A DNA stretch of 64,000 bases from Sulfurimonas sp. Its GTDB lineage: Bacteria > Campylobacterota > Campylobacteria > Campylobacterales > Sulfurimonadaceae. Made by a program: the position numbers and the translations under genes. Below, piece by piece: positions 1 to 9,348 of this stretch (position 1 is the stretch's first letter; the number at the start of each line of letters is the position of its first letter). The stretch covers positions 2,221,405 to 2,285,404 of the forward strand of contig NZ_CP093397.1 of NCBI RefSeq assembly GCF_029027585.1, read 5' to 3'. Below the pieces are notes generated by a model, which worked only from the letters and a program-made list of their open reading frames with translations, was not told the origin of the DNA and ran no database searches.

Positions 1-2464
1 AAAAATTAGTTTCGCCATCATCTTTAACAAGTCTCTCCAGAGACTCAACTTTTTCAAACTCACATATATCTTTTAACTTTACAAAGACGCCATCTTTAAG
101 AGGAATTTCCAGTCTTTTAAAACTCTCCAAGTCATCTTCAATATTTAATGATTTTACTTTTACATCTACAAGTTCGTTCCCGTCAAAGATAGTACCTACT
201 TTTCTTGTGAGGTATAGACCGGATATATATTTACCAAGAGAACTCTCTGTAATACCTAAATCTTCACCATAAGAATTTAGTTTTATCTTTATCTCATCAA
301 GTCCTGTTTTAACATTGTCACCAAAGTACTTTATGCCGTCTATTTTAGAGAAGCTGTCTTCTATCTCTCGTATGGTCTTTATAGCTTTTTGATAATCTTC
401 ACTGATGATACCGATGCGAATATCAGCTTTTGTATGTCCCATTTTTTTCTCAACAACCATGAGGTTACTTAAGTTAAAGCTTTTTTTGTATTTTTGCTCT
501 TTTAGCCAAGTTCTAAGGTCTTTAGATATTGCTTGTGAAGATTTATCTCTTACTCTACCAGCAGGGTCATAATAGAAACTAAGGTAAGGAGTAATATACT
601 TGTCTACAAAGTTTGAAGGTTTCATCTTATGCAGTTCAAGAGAGAGATACCCTACATAAGGGTACATCTCGGCAGAACCTGTTGCACTTCTTCTATATCC
701 GGCAGTAGAACTCACATGTTTTACAAAAAATCTGTCTTTCTCTTTTAAAATACTTTTTTCTAAAGTCTGAACAATCTCCAGTGATTCTTCTAAAGTAGTT
801 GTAGGTTTTGCCTTAAATGTAATGTTTATTGATGAAGAATCAAATGGCTGAAACATTTGAAATTTTGAACTTTTCACACCGTAGTAAATTAGGGCAGGTA
901 CGATTATTACAAATGTAAGCAAGAAAGTCTTTTGGTACTTTACAAGTTGTTTGAGAACTCTTAGGTAGAGTGCCTTTACTCTATCCCAGGAGAGTGTTCT
1001 TGATTTACAAGAGAGAGTATGTGAAGCGTGAATAGGTAAAAATATAAACGATTCTATAAGTGAAGCGACAACAAGGGCAGAGAATGCTATAGGTATAAGC
1101 TGTATGATTTCTCCAAGTTTTCCACTTAGCATCAGTAGAGGGATAAAAGAAAACAGTGTAGTTATAGATGCAATGGTTACAGGTTTTGCAACCTCTTTTG
1201 TCCCCAAAAAGGCAGCCTCTCTTGGAGAGTAGTCTTTTTCTATGTACTGTTGTATATTTTCACTCACAACGATAGCATCATCTACGATAATACCAATAGC
1301 AATAAGTACACCGACAAGAGAGTTGACATTGATACTGTGCCCTGTAAAGTAGAAAAAAATAGCACCCATGACAAAAGATGTTGGAATACCCAAAGCGATA
1401 ATAAATGCAATACGGACATTTATAAGTATTGCAGTTAGTACAGTTATCAAAATAACGCCAAGTAGGATGTTAGAGATAACAATGTTTAGTCTGTCTTTTA
1501 TTACAGTTGATTTATCCATTCTGACATCGAAGTTAATATTTTTTACTTTCATCTTGGATATGAGTTTTTTGATATCTTCGGCTATCTTAACTGCATCACC
1601 TTTTGGGTTTTGTGAAACAGCAAGTGTTATAGAGTTATTTCCATTCATACTTGCAAGGGTAGAAGCATCTTCATATCTTTTAGTTATCATAGCTATGTCT
1701 TTTAGCTCGATGCGTTGATTATCTATGTTTAAGATAGTATTTTCAAGCTCATGAGATTCTCTTTTGTCATTATGAGTAGAGATGTAGTACTGCTGTTTGA
1801 GATTTTCTATTTTACCAAGAGGAAATATATATGATACTTCTGAAAATACACGAATTACTTCATTTAGAGAAATACCGTAGGCATTAACTTTTTTCTCATC
1901 TATTAAGACTTCATAAAAAAGTTCAGAGTCTCCAAATATAGTTACATCTGATACATCTTTTATGGAGAGAAGTCTGCTTTTGAATTTTTTAGAGAGTGCT
2001 TTTAGTCGGTCTCTAGGTGCTTTAGAAGAGATTATAGATACATGCATAATACTTTTAGAATGTGCAACTCCACGAATAATTGGCTCATCCATATCACTTG
2101 GAAGGTTTACTCTTATTAAAGATATAGCATCTTCAACTTTTGTGATAACCTCTATTTTTTCTGCTCCCTTTTCAAGCTCTAAAATTATCATAAATCTTCC
2201 TGGGGATACTACTGATGTTACACTATCAACACCGACAATGTTTTTTACTTCATCTTCGATCTCAGTAACTGCCATCTTGTTTAGCGTATCTACAGATGCA
2301 CCGCTATATGAACCTCTAATTGTTACAGAGTTAGGTTCTATTGTAGGAGATATTTCTTTTGGAATCTGAGTATATGAAAAGATACCAACTCCAAAGAGTA
2401 GGAAAAATAGAATATAGTTGATTTTATAGTTATCAATAAAAAAGTTTAATACTCTTTCAAACAT
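1..2464 (-). CDS. RND-family efflux permease, partial (C-terminus beyond left edge)
   Basis: An inner-membrane proton-driven RND pump subunit (AcrB/MexB-like superfamily). The frame stays open from the ATG at 2464 to base 1, about 820 residues of the usual ~1,020. The N-terminus has the first membrane helix followed by a typical porter domain with IPKEISP near residue 28. The TM4 signature GIIVDDAIVVSENI lies near residue 400, with the conserved double Asp used for proton relay. The start lies 3 nt after the stop of the activase gene, so it is the last visible gene of the nine-gene operon. No periplasmic adaptor or outer-membrane factor is adjacent in the window. Substrate is unknown; a metal or small molecule handled by the operon is inference only. 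Confidence 0.85.
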   Translation of the reverse strand, partial: MFERVLNFFIDNYKINYILFFLLFGVGIFSYTQIPKEISPTIEPNSVTIRGSYSGASVDTLNKMAVTEIEDEVKNIVGVDSVTSVVSPGRFMIILELEKGAEKIEVITKVEDAISLIRVNLPSDMDEPIIRGVAHSKSIMHVSIISSKAPRDRLKALSKKFKSRLLSIKDVSDVTIFGDSELFYEVLIDEKKVNAYGISLNEVIRVFSEVSYIFPLGKIENLKQQYYISTHNDKRESHELENTILNIDNQRIELKDIAMITKRYEDASTLASMNGNNSITLAVSQNPKGDAVKIAEDIKKLISKMKVKNINFDVRMDKSTVIKDRLNIVISNILLGVILITVLTAILINVRIAFIIALGIPTSFVMGAIFFYFTGHSINVNSLVGVLIAIGIIVDDAIVVSENIQQYIEKDYSPREAAFLGTKEVAKPVTIASITTLFSFIPLLMLSGKLGEIIQLIPIAFSALVVASLIESFIFLPIHASHTLSCKSRTLSWDRVKALYLRVLKQLVKYQKTFLLTFVIIVPALIYYGVKSSKFQMFQPFDSSSINITFKAKPTTTLEESLEIVQTLEKSILKEKDRFFVKHVSSTAGYRRSATGSAEMYPYVGYLSLELHKMKPSNFVDKYITPYLSFYYDPAGRVRDKSSQAISKDLRTWLKEQKYKKSFNLSNLMVVEKKMGHTKADIRIGIISEDYQKAIKTIREIEDSFSKIDGIKYFGDNVKTGLDEIKIKLNSYGEDLGITESSLGKYISGLYLTRKVGTIFDGNELVDVKVKSLNIEDDLESFKRLEIPLKDGVFVKLKDICEFEKVESLERLVKDDGETNF

Positions 2465-2467
2465 TAA

Positions 2468-3277
2468 TTAGTCTACCTCGTTTTCATATGTATGAGACTC
2501 ATGTGCTAAAATTGCCGCTCCATATGATGTAGTTATTTGTGGAAATTCAGGAATAAAAATCTCTTTTCCAAGCTCATTTTCAATAGCATGAACTAAACCA
2601 CCGTTAAGAGCTGGACCACCATCAAAATAGATATTCTCTTTTATACCGACTCTCTTTACTAGTTTGATGATTCTTTTTGCTATAGAGTAGTGAACTCCAG
2701 CAACTATATCTTCTACACTATTGTCATTTCCTAAAAGTCCTATAATCTCTGACTCAGCAAAGACTGCACAAGTACTATTAATAGCTAGTGGTGTACCCTT
2801 TGATTTAAAGTGATAATCACCTAACTCGTCAACTTCAAGTTCCAAATTCATGGCAACAACATCTAAAAATTTTCCAGTTCCGGCTGCACATCTGTCATTC
2901 ATAGCAAAATTTACTACATTTCCTTCACTATCTAGTGAAATTGCTTTAGAATCTTGTCCACCAATATTAATAATGGTCTTTATTTCACACTTATCTGCCG
3001 CAGCCGCTCTAGCACCAATTGCATTTGCAGTGATTTCACTTATATTTTCATCGGCTTCTTTAAACAGTTTTCTACCGTATCCTGTTGATACCGTGTAAAC
3101 TAACTTATCTTCACTAATATTATGTTCTTTGAGTATCTCTTTTAAACTCTGTTTAGCATACTTATAAAACATACTTCCGCTAGCACTTATTTTATGCCCG
3201 ATTAACTTTTTATTTTCATCTATAAGTGCTACTTTAATAGCAGTTGAGCCTATATCTATCCCTGCAAAATACTGCAT
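2468..3277 (-). CDS. BadF/BadG/BcrA/HgdC-family ATPase, activase of a dehydratase-like reductase
   Basis: A 269-residue ASKHA-fold ATPase. Proteins of this family hydrolyse ATP to push one electron at very low potential into a partner Fe-S enzyme (archerase). Visible features are the phosphate-1 loop GIDIGSTAIK near residue 7, the DRCAAGTGKF motif and the NSTCAVFAES motif; the two Cys are the ligands that bridge one [4Fe-4S] cluster between the two subunits of a dimer. Length matches HgdC. Its ATG shares one base with the stop of the upstream dehydratase-like gene (TAATG), so the two are translationally coupled and almost certainly partners. Confidence 0.88.
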   Translation of the reverse strand: MQYFAGIDIGSTAIKVALIDENKKLIGHKISASGSMFYKYAKQSLKEILKEHNISEDKLVYTVSTGYGRKLFKEADENISEITANAIGARAAAADKCEIKTIINIGGQDSKAISLDSEGNVVNFAMNDRCAAGTGKFLDVVAMNLELEVDELGDYHFKSKGTPLAINSTCAVFAESEIIGLLGNDNSVEDIVAGVHYSIAKRIIKLVKRVGIKENIYFDGGPALNGGLVHAIENELGKEIFIPEFPQITTSYGAAILAHESHTYENEVD

Positions 3278-4554
3278 TAGCGTTTCCTTCTTCTATTTTT
3301 AAGAGACTCTACAAAAGCTTCAATTCTAGTTGTTAGCTGTCCTAAATGACTAGGAGAGTAATCACTCTCAAGATAAATGATAGGGATTCCTTCTTTCTCC
3401 ATAGCCTCTAAAATAGATCTTTGTTCCATCTCATATACTTGGCATCCAGCAAATGCCTGATAAACAACACCATCTGCCTTATAATCTTTTACTAAATCAA
3501 TAATTCTTCTTTTTCTATCTTCATTTTTTGTAAATATCGGACATGTACACCCTTTGAGATATCTGTCTGCAACACCATCGACCATGTCATTTACAAACCA
3601 CTCATCAACACTCACCATATCATTAAACATTCTGTTTGATGAACATGTCTCATCTGCAACGATAATAGCATCTGATTGCTCTATAAGAAGAGGGACTTTA
3701 AGGTTTGGAAATATAGGAGGGGAACCTGTATAGACGATTCTTGGACTTCTCTTATGTGCCATACTGATTTCATCTTCTACTCTTTGCTCACACTCTTTTG
3801 CAACTGCTTCAATTGCTTCTATCCAGTTATCTATTTTATCGAAGAAAAAAGCATTAGTAATCATAAACATATCTACTCCAGATATAGGAACATTTATGTT
3901 TTTTCTTAAAATATTTAGTCTGTGATAGAGATGCTGAGCGAAACCGACTTTTTGTATAGACTCTTTTAACTTTTTTCTAGTTAGTTTTTTACCCAAATTA
4001 TTTGACAACTCTTTAGTGAATTTTCTAACACTGCGTCTCCAATACTCACGGCTCTCTTCACTCTCTTTTGTTCTAGGAAACTCCATATCATAGACTGAAA
4101 ATCCCATCTCTTCTATAATAGCACCGGATTTTGCTTTTTGGTCACATGTTGTAGGAGATATAACTATATCAGGCTTATCTGTGAAGTTGTTAGATGCAAA
4201 CTGTCCTACAGTTGCCTTGACTAATGGACATGCTTTTGAAGGTAGTAAATCACTACCTATCTCATCATTAGTATAAAAACCGTTGCATAGTCTTAGTGGA
4301 ACAGCATCTAGTGCGTAGATGATTTCTGATGGCACTTGGATGCACATAGTACCAACTTTTACTTTGTCACTATGTAGAGGCTCATGTTTGCAATGCACAC
4401 TTTCAAAAAGAGCATAAAAATAATTCGTAGACTTTGGAGGCTCTTTAAATTCATGTTTTAGCTTATCGAGGACACTTATGGCTTCCATGGCTTTGTGACG
4501 GTTTTGTTTCTCTTTTGGAGTCTCTATAGTATGTTTTCTCATATCTTTAGTCAT
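3277..4554 (-). CDS. Single-subunit 2-hydroxyacyl-CoA dehydratase D-component family protein (double-cubane protein-like)
   Basis: A 425-residue member of the HgdB/FldC superfamily of Fe-S reductases. Family-like segments are GTMCIQVPSEIIYALDAVP near residue 70, SPTTCDQK, ADETCSS, KGCTCP and FAGCQVYE. Nine or so Cys are available as cluster ligands. True hydroxyacyl-CoA dehydratases need two different subunits (A and B), but only one is encoded here, together with an activase. That is the arrangement of the homodimeric double-cubane cluster proteins that reduce small molecules. No CoA-transferase or acyl-CoA gene is nearby. The start at 4554 is preferred to an upstream ATG because it gives an 8-nt overlap with the preceding gene. 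Substrate unknown. Confidence 0.8.
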   Translation of the reverse strand: MTKDMRKHTIETPKEKQNRHKAMEAISVLDKLKHEFKEPPKSTNYFYALFESVHCKHEPLHSDKVKVGTMCIQVPSEIIYALDAVPLRLCNGFYTNDEIGSDLLPSKACPLVKATVGQFASNNFTDKPDIVISPTTCDQKAKSGAIIEEMGFSVYDMEFPRTKESEESREYWRRSVRKFTKELSNNLGKKLTRKKLKESIQKVGFAQHLYHRLNILRKNINVPISGVDMFMITNAFFFDKIDNWIEAIEAVAKECEQRVEDEISMAHKRSPRIVYTGSPPIFPNLKVPLLIEQSDAIIVADETCSSNRMFNDMVSVDEWFVNDMVDGVADRYLKGCTCPIFTKNEDRKRRIIDLVKDYKADGVVYQAFAGCQVYEMEQRSILEAMEKEGIPIIYLESDYSPSHLGQLTTRIEAFVESLKNRRRKR

Positions 4555-5530
4555 CTTTTTTCTCCAGTTTGTCCATTTGCATTCTTTTAACAAAACCGCC
4601 TTTTGTAGATTTGAATATTGGATAATTTATAAAATCTACATGTAAGGCATCATCTTCTGGACAAGCAGCCACACACTTCATACATAAAATACAGTCATCT
4701 CTTAAGATATTGCTACTTGTTACATCATCAGCAATATCTTTTATCTGCATATCGCAAACTGTATAACAATCACCACACTTTGTACATTTATCACCATCTT
4801 TTTTTAGTTTTAAAAGTGCCGCATCACTAAAGATATAATGCATCGCACTCATAGGACAGAAAAAACAGAAAAATCTTTTTTTAACAAATGAGCCAACTAC
4901 AAAAAGACCTGTAAATATTAGCCCCAGTGAAGTAAGGATCATCGCACTCTTTGTTGAGAAGTCTAAACTCCACTGAGAGACATCGCCTACAAATAGAGGT
5001 GTTATCATCCTTCCTGGACAAATCTCACAAAATGCTGTTCTCCACTCACCGCCAAGAAGTCCCATACCAACAGCCATAGGGGCTAAAATTACAAGTGCGA
5101 GCATAATGTACTTTATCTTTTTTAGTTTACTGAATTGTGGTTGCGTATAAGTACTGTACCTGATACCCATCTTTTTTCTAAGCCCCGTTAACCAGTCTTG
5201 CATAGTTCCAAGAGGACAAGCATAACCACACCATGCCTTGTTAAATACTATAAACCATAGTAAAAAAGTCATGAAACTTATGGCAACTGAGATGCTAGCT
5301 ACACTAAAAAGCACATCCAAAGGACGAGCTAGTTGATGCTGTAGAGGCAAGAAGTAACACATACCTCCAACTTCTCTATCGTAACCACATGAAAATACAG
5401 GGATGCTGTTTCCCAAGTTAAGAGAAAAGTAACCGCCATATATAAAGATGATAAAGAAAAATAGTTGCAACCAAAAACGAAATTTTCGAATGTCTGCTCT
5501 GTTTATAAAGTCTCTAATTCTTTTCATCAA
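4547..5530 (-). CDS. NosH/NapH-like membrane 4Fe-4S ferredoxin
   Basis: A 327-residue membrane iron-sulfur protein of the NapH/NosH/CcoG type, expected to pass electrons between quinol and periplasmic or cytoplasmic partners. About five membrane helices are visible. Two CX3CP-type motifs (CGYACPLG, CFFCPMS) face one side. A C-terminal two-cluster ferredoxin follows, with CTKCGDCYTVC and CILCMKCVAACP. It overlaps the upstream polyferredoxin gene by 17 nt and the downstream dehydratase-like gene by 8 nt. Its position directly before the reductase/activase pair suggests it feeds electrons to them (inference). Confidence 0.85.
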   Translation of the reverse strand: MMKRIRDFINRADIRKFRFWLQLFFFIIFIYGGYFSLNLGNSIPVFSCGYDREVGGMCYFLPLQHQLARPLDVLFSVASISVAISFMTFLLWFIVFNKAWCGYACPLGTMQDWLTGLRKKMGIRYSTYTQPQFSKLKKIKYIMLALVILAPMAVGMGLLGGEWRTAFCEICPGRMITPLFVGDVSQWSLDFSTKSAMILTSLGLIFTGLFVVGSFVKKRFFCFFCPMSAMHYIFSDAALLKLKKDGDKCTKCGDCYTVCDMQIKDIADDVTSSNILRDDCILCMKCVAACPEDDALHVDFINYPIFKSTKGGFVKRMQMDKLEKKDD

Positions 5531-8105
5531 ATCTCACCTCTTTAAAAGGTCTTTGTCTTCTTTTTCTAAACCAGTATATAGCGAACCCTGATAGTATAGC
5601 TGTAGAAGTTGCCGCAAACAGACCATAAGCGTAAGACCTATAAGCACTATCTGCTGGATAATAAGTAGATGTGTATGTCGCTTCGTAGTTTATAGATGCA
5701 TACTCTTTATCATTATGTGTACCTTTAGCATTCTCTGCGAAGTTTGCAGTGAGTAAAAATTGGTTCTTATGTCTTCTGTCAAACTTGTTCCACTCAGGAA
5801 AATAATCTTTTAAAAGTGTGAAAACTGCTACTCCATCTTTATCTGTTTTAATGGTTTTTGACCAACCTGTTTGAGTTGATAAGGTAAGAGACGCATTTTG
5901 AATGGCTTTAGAGTTGAGCATAACTTTTAGTCTTATTTTGTCGCCTGAATATAGACGATGATAAAATGTCTCACCGTCTTCTCTGAGTCTTAAAATATCA
6001 AAAGGTACTTCAGCAATTGTATGAGCTGACATTTTTTCTTCGTCATAAACAGCATCGTTACTATGATTAAATCGCATTTTTTCATACTTTGCCGTTTGAA
6101 CATAAAGAGTCTTGTCTTGGAGTGTTTTACTATTATAGTAAAGGTTGTAGTAGCCATTATCAGGCATTTTAAAACTAACAGATTTACAGCCTCTATCTTT
6201 TGAAGATGTTAGTTTTGTTGTTATTAAGTTAGCATCTAGAACATAAAGATCGGCATCTATGTTACCCAAACAGTTCTTTTTTCCAGAGTTGTCTTCAAAT
6301 GTAGGCCACATTTTTTTTGAAGGAACTTTATTTCTTGCTCCACCGTGGCTATGCCCACCACTATACGATTTTCTTTTTTTGGCTTCTGGGTTAGTATCTG
6401 AAAAATATATGGTATTAAATGCTGTTGGTTTTTTATAACTTTGAGATGGTCTTTTTTGAAAATCTCTTAGAGCATTTTTATATGCTTCATCAAAGCTTAC
6501 AATTTTTCCGCCATATTTTGTTATAAAGGCTATAGCTTCTGCTTGGGAGGCAAAAGCCAATTTGCTCATCTTTGACATAACTCCTCTTTTTTTACTTCCT
6601 AAAACATAGTAAGCTTTTTTAGCATCTATGAATTTTAAACTTTTTAAATCTACAACTTGAAAGTCTGTAAGTGGAGTTTTTTTGATACTGATTTCTTTTG
6701 AAAAACAGTGAAGAGAACAGAATTGTTTAGTTACCCCATCTTGTTTTGCTACATAGTTGGCTTTAAAAGAGTTTGCCAACTTCATTCCACAAGTTGTACA
6801 AGATTTTTTACTTCTACCTGATTGTAAGATTGTGGCTTTATCATTTAGTACTGCTTGAAACATCTTCGCACCACCACCATGACTGCCATGTCCTCCAGAA
6901 ACTCTGCCGTAAGTATCTAAAATAAGTGATCTGTACATATTGACACTTAGGAAGAAAATAATCAGAGATGCTGCAAAAGGGTAAGCTATAATCTTTCTCA
7001 TCTTATTGGCATCTAGTAGTTTCATTCTTTTATAAAGTATGATTAGTGCCCAAGCTATTGCAATCCATTTGAGTATGCCAAACATATGCAACCAACTATC
7101 TCCTCTATTTGCCAGAGATGCTACATCAACAGTAAATCCAAAACCTTGAGCAAATCCTTCTACTATCTTCTCATATCCCTTTATGAAAAATGTCTCTAAC
7201 GAGTGAGCGATTGAACCTAATATAAATAGTGGAGCATAAGAGTATCCAAGATCATAAAATATTTTAGAAAAATCTTTTTGAAGAATTTTAGATGCTATAA
7301 ACATACCAACAAGAGCCGCTACAATAGTAAATAGCATCGCATAAAGAAATGCAAATAGACCGATAGGGTCTATTGAGCCAAAACTAATAAAACCTTTGAA
7401 GAACTCAGCTGTTTTTGACCAAATCATATCACTTGCAGCATTACTTCGTCCGATTCCATGGTGAAACGACATTGTAATTGGAATAGAAGCAAGTATAAGA
7501 ACAAATGCCCATACTTCTGCTTTTAAAGTTTGAAATTTTGAAAATAGAGAAAATGATGGTTTTTTAGTTTTAAAACTAACCGCTTCACATGCAGAGCTAC
7601 AATCCATACATAGGGTACAGTCAGTCATAGAATTTCGTTTGTCAAATGTAAATGGTTTTAAGTTATAAGGACAAGCAGTTGCACACTCAAAAGTTTTACA
7701 TTCATTACAAGCACTTTTATAAGTTCCCAACCATGTAAATGATAGTTTTGAGTAGGCTCTAGTTAGTGTTCCAATAGGACAGATATATTTACAGTAACTC
7801 ATATCTTTATATAAAAAATATACTACAAAAGAGATTAGGGTCATAACTGTAAACATAATAGCAGTTCCCATAGCTGTTCTATAGACTCCAGGGAACATAT
7901 AGTAAATCCCCCACCAGCCAATTACAAGTAAAAAAACACCTATATATTGGTTTTGCATCCATTTTGGCATAGTCTTTTTTAAACCAAATTTTGTAATGTA
8001 TTTTCCCATAAAACCATGAGGGCAGATGCCACAGAAAACTCTTCCTAATGTAGGGAGAGTGATAACCATAAACAAAGACCAAAAGATACCCAAAACACAG
8101 CCCAA
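5514..8105 (-). CDS. Polyferredoxin-NosL-DUF4198-like membrane fusion protein (main body; gene frameshifted at its 5' end)
   Basis: An unusual 863-residue fusion. In order it shows CcoG/NosR-like membrane helices with CGICPHG and CKYICPIG motifs; an Fe-S region with CNECKTFECATACP and CTLCMDCSSACE (to ~residue 165); further helices to ~residue 400; and a Gly/His-rich linker (~408). A NosL-like domain follows (~430-545) with SCTTCGM, FCSLHCF and AYYVLGSKKRG. Then come a second His-rich stretch (~585), a periplasmic beta domain resembling DUF4198/metal-transport proteins (~600-800), and a C-terminal helix. The apparent start is a TTG inside the coding region. The true N-terminus is in the overlapping frame (8045-8275), and adding one G to the GGG at 8089-8091 joins them into one ~920-residue protein. 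A role in metal handling plus electron transfer is inferred. Confidence 0.8.
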   Translation of the reverse strand: MGCVLGIFWSLFMVITLPTLGRVFCGICPHGFMGKYITKFGLKKTMPKWMQNQYIGVFLLVIGWWGIYYMFPGVYRTAMGTAIMFTVMTLISFVVYFLYKDMSYCKYICPIGTLTRAYSKLSFTWLGTYKSACNECKTFECATACPYNLKPFTFDKRNSMTDCTLCMDCSSACEAVSFKTKKPSFSLFSKFQTLKAEVWAFVLILASIPITMSFHHGIGRSNAASDMIWSKTAEFFKGFISFGSIDPIGLFAFLYAMLFTIVAALVGMFIASKILQKDFSKIFYDLGYSYAPLFILGSIAHSLETFFIKGYEKIVEGFAQGFGFTVDVASLANRGDSWLHMFGILKWIAIAWALIILYKRMKLLDANKMRKIIAYPFAASLIIFFLSVNMYRSLILDTYGRVSGGHGSHGGGAKMFQAVLNDKATILQSGRSKKSCTTCGMKLANSFKANYVAKQDGVTKQFCSLHCFSKEISIKKTPLTDFQVVDLKSLKFIDAKKAYYVLGSKKRGVMSKMSKLAFASQAEAIAFITKYGGKIVSFDEAYKNALRDFQKRPSQSYKKPTAFNTIYFSDTNPEAKKRKSYSGGHSHGGARNKVPSKKMWPTFEDNSGKKNCLGNIDADLYVLDANLITTKLTSSKDRGCKSVSFKMPDNGYYNLYYNSKTLQDKTLYVQTAKYEKMRFNHSNDAVYDEEKMSAHTIAEVPFDILRLREDGETFYHRLYSGDKIRLKVMLNSKAIQNASLTLSTQTGWSKTIKTDKDGVAVFTLLKDYFPEWNKFDRRHKNQFLLTANFAENAKGTHNDKEYASINYEATYTSTYYPADSAYRSYAYGLFAATSTAILSGFAIYWFRKRRQRPFKEVRFDEKN

Positions 8106-8275
8106 GTAAACAAGTTATCTTTACCTGTATGTATGTAACCAAAATATATAGCATATAAAAATAGAGCTGATACTACTATTTTTAGAGTCATTAAAAATTT
8201 CTGATTTTTAAATAAAAAACCTATTATAGGTTTGGAATAAATATCATCTTTGTCTCGTTTTATAAAATCTACCAT
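8045..8275 (-). pseudogene. N-terminal fragment of the polyferredoxin-NosL fusion (same gene, shifted frame)
   Basis: This 76-codon frame carries its own ATG at 8275, 20 nt after the TauE/DsbD-like gene. It encodes a short cytoplasmic N-terminus and the first membrane helix, ending ...NLFTWAVFW before running into another frame. The following frame resumes with GIFWSLFMVITLP, exactly where CcoG-like proteins continue. One missing G in the run at 8089-8091 (CCC on the plus strand) explains the break. Read this together with the main body as one gene, 5514-8275. A sequencing error is more likely than real decay because all downstream genes of the operon are intact. Confidence 0.8.
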
Positions 8276-8295
8276 TATTAAATCCTAAACCTTTT

Positions 8296-8955
8296 TTAAA
8301 GTACTAAAACGCCATTTAGTACAAGTATTCCTACTGTTATGAGCAGGAGCGCCGCTATTCTTTCTATATAAACTTTATAAGAAGAAAATTGAAGCATCAA
8401 TCCCTTAATTAGTTTTGAGAGTATAAAACCATAAAATATTATTGAAAATATAACAGCACCGACACCAAAAAAAAGACCTAGTCCTATAGAGTTGTAGATG
8501 CTACTGCTATTTGCTGCCACTGCCAGAAGAGCCATAATCGGAGCACATGGATTGATTGACATAGTTGCACCAATAGTAAAAAAACCAAGTTTGTTTAACT
8601 TTGGTTTTTTTATTAATGGTGTAGTGTATCCACAAGAACTAGTTGAATTAAAGCTCTTGTAAAATAGATATATTCCCATAGAGATAGTACTAGCACCTAA
8701 TATGATGCTAAAAATTTGATTATCATTTAGCATCTGTTTTACCCAAACAGAACTCAAATACGCCACTATCGCTATTAGCGTATAGCTGAATATTCTTCCT
8801 AAACTAAAAGGCAAAATAATTCCTAGTGCTTGCTTTGTATTGCTAGAATTACTAATAAGTATAGGACTTAGAAATGGCATACATGAGAACATACATGCCG
8901 TTGCTCCATAAGAGAGACCAATGATAAATATTGATATAAAAGCTGTATATTCCAT
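8296..8955 (-). CDS. TauE/SafE (DsbD-like) membrane protein with paired cysteines
   Basis: A 219-residue inner-membrane protein with about six helices, of the small TauE/SafE-DsbD_2 type. Members near cytochrome oxidase and metal-uptake genes act in thiol or metal transfer across the membrane. Cysteines occur in ACMFSCMPF in the first helix and in INPCAPIMA in the fourth, the same helix positions as the redox Cys of CcdA/DsbD. A further Cys is in SSCGYT. It starts 12 nt after exbD and lies 20 nt before the polyferredoxin gene, within the operon. Whether it moves reducing equivalents or a metal ion cannot be told from sequence. Confidence 0.75.
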   Translation of the reverse strand: MEYTAFISIFIIGLSYGATACMFSCMPFLSPILISNSSNTKQALGIILPFSLGRIFSYTLIAIVAYLSSVWVKQMLNDNQIFSIILGASTISMGIYLFYKSFNSTSSCGYTTPLIKKPKLNKLGFFTIGATMSINPCAPIMALLAVAANSSSIYNSIGLGLFFGVGAVIFSIIFYGFILSKLIKGLMLQFSSYKVYIERIAALLLITVGILVLNGVLVL

Positions 8956-8967
8956 TAATTTCTCTTC

Positions 8968-9348
8968 TTAGTTTTTCTTGGTAATTATTCCAAGGTTTTT
9001 AAACTCTTTTTCTTCTAGAGAGTCTAAAACTGAAACAAACAGGTCAAACTTTGCATCTTTGTCACAGTTGATATGAACTGGTATTTCTATATCATGTTTA
9101 GAAAGTTCTATAATAATGTCTTTTTTTAAGACCTTAACCTTGTCAAATAAAATATCACCATTCTCTTTTATAGTGATAGTAAGATTCTTTTTGTTGTTTT
9201 GCTTTGTTGCAGTTTTTGCATTTGGAAGATCAACAGGAATAATCCCTTTTGCTACGAATGTTGCAGTTGTAAGGACTATTACAAGAAGTACAAGCATAAT
9301 ATCAATAAACGGGACTACATTTATTGAATCAAATTTTTTAATTTGCAA
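8968..9348 (-). CDS. exbD: ExbD/TolR-type biopolymer transport protein
   Basis: A 126-residue protein with a short cytoplasmic start, one N-terminal membrane helix and a periplasmic domain. The motif VVPFIDIMLVLLVI contains the Asp that carries protons in ExbD/TolR (residue ~16). With ExbB it forms the proton-driven motor that energises TonB-dependent uptake. It overlaps exbB by 11 nt, indicating translational coupling. No tonB gene lies in the cluster, so the motor would use a TonB encoded elsewhere or in an unusual form. Confidence 0.9.
   Translation of the reverse strand: MQIKKFDSINVVPFIDIMLVLLVIVLTTATFVAKGIIPVDLPNAKTATKQNNKKNLTITIKENGDILFDKVKVLKKDIIIELSKHDIEIPVHINCDKDAKFDLFVSVLDSLEEKEFKNLGIITKKN

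Noticed and set aside
1250..2369. Plus-strand frames over the RND gene
   Set aside because: They are shadows of the minus-strand permease, which has clear family motifs throughout.
2468..4554. Amino-acid fermentation via 2-hydroxyglutaryl-CoA dehydratase
   Set aside because: Only one dehydratase-type subunit, and no CoA-transferase, dehydrogenase or decarboxylase genes nearby.
7879..8154. A 91-codon minus-strand frame over the frameshift region
   Set aside because: It is the third frame over the polyferredoxin gene and has no family-like features.
4547..8275. A nitrous-oxide reductase (nos) cluster
   Set aside because: NosH- and NosL-like parts are present but no nosZ, nosD, nosF or nosY lies in the window.
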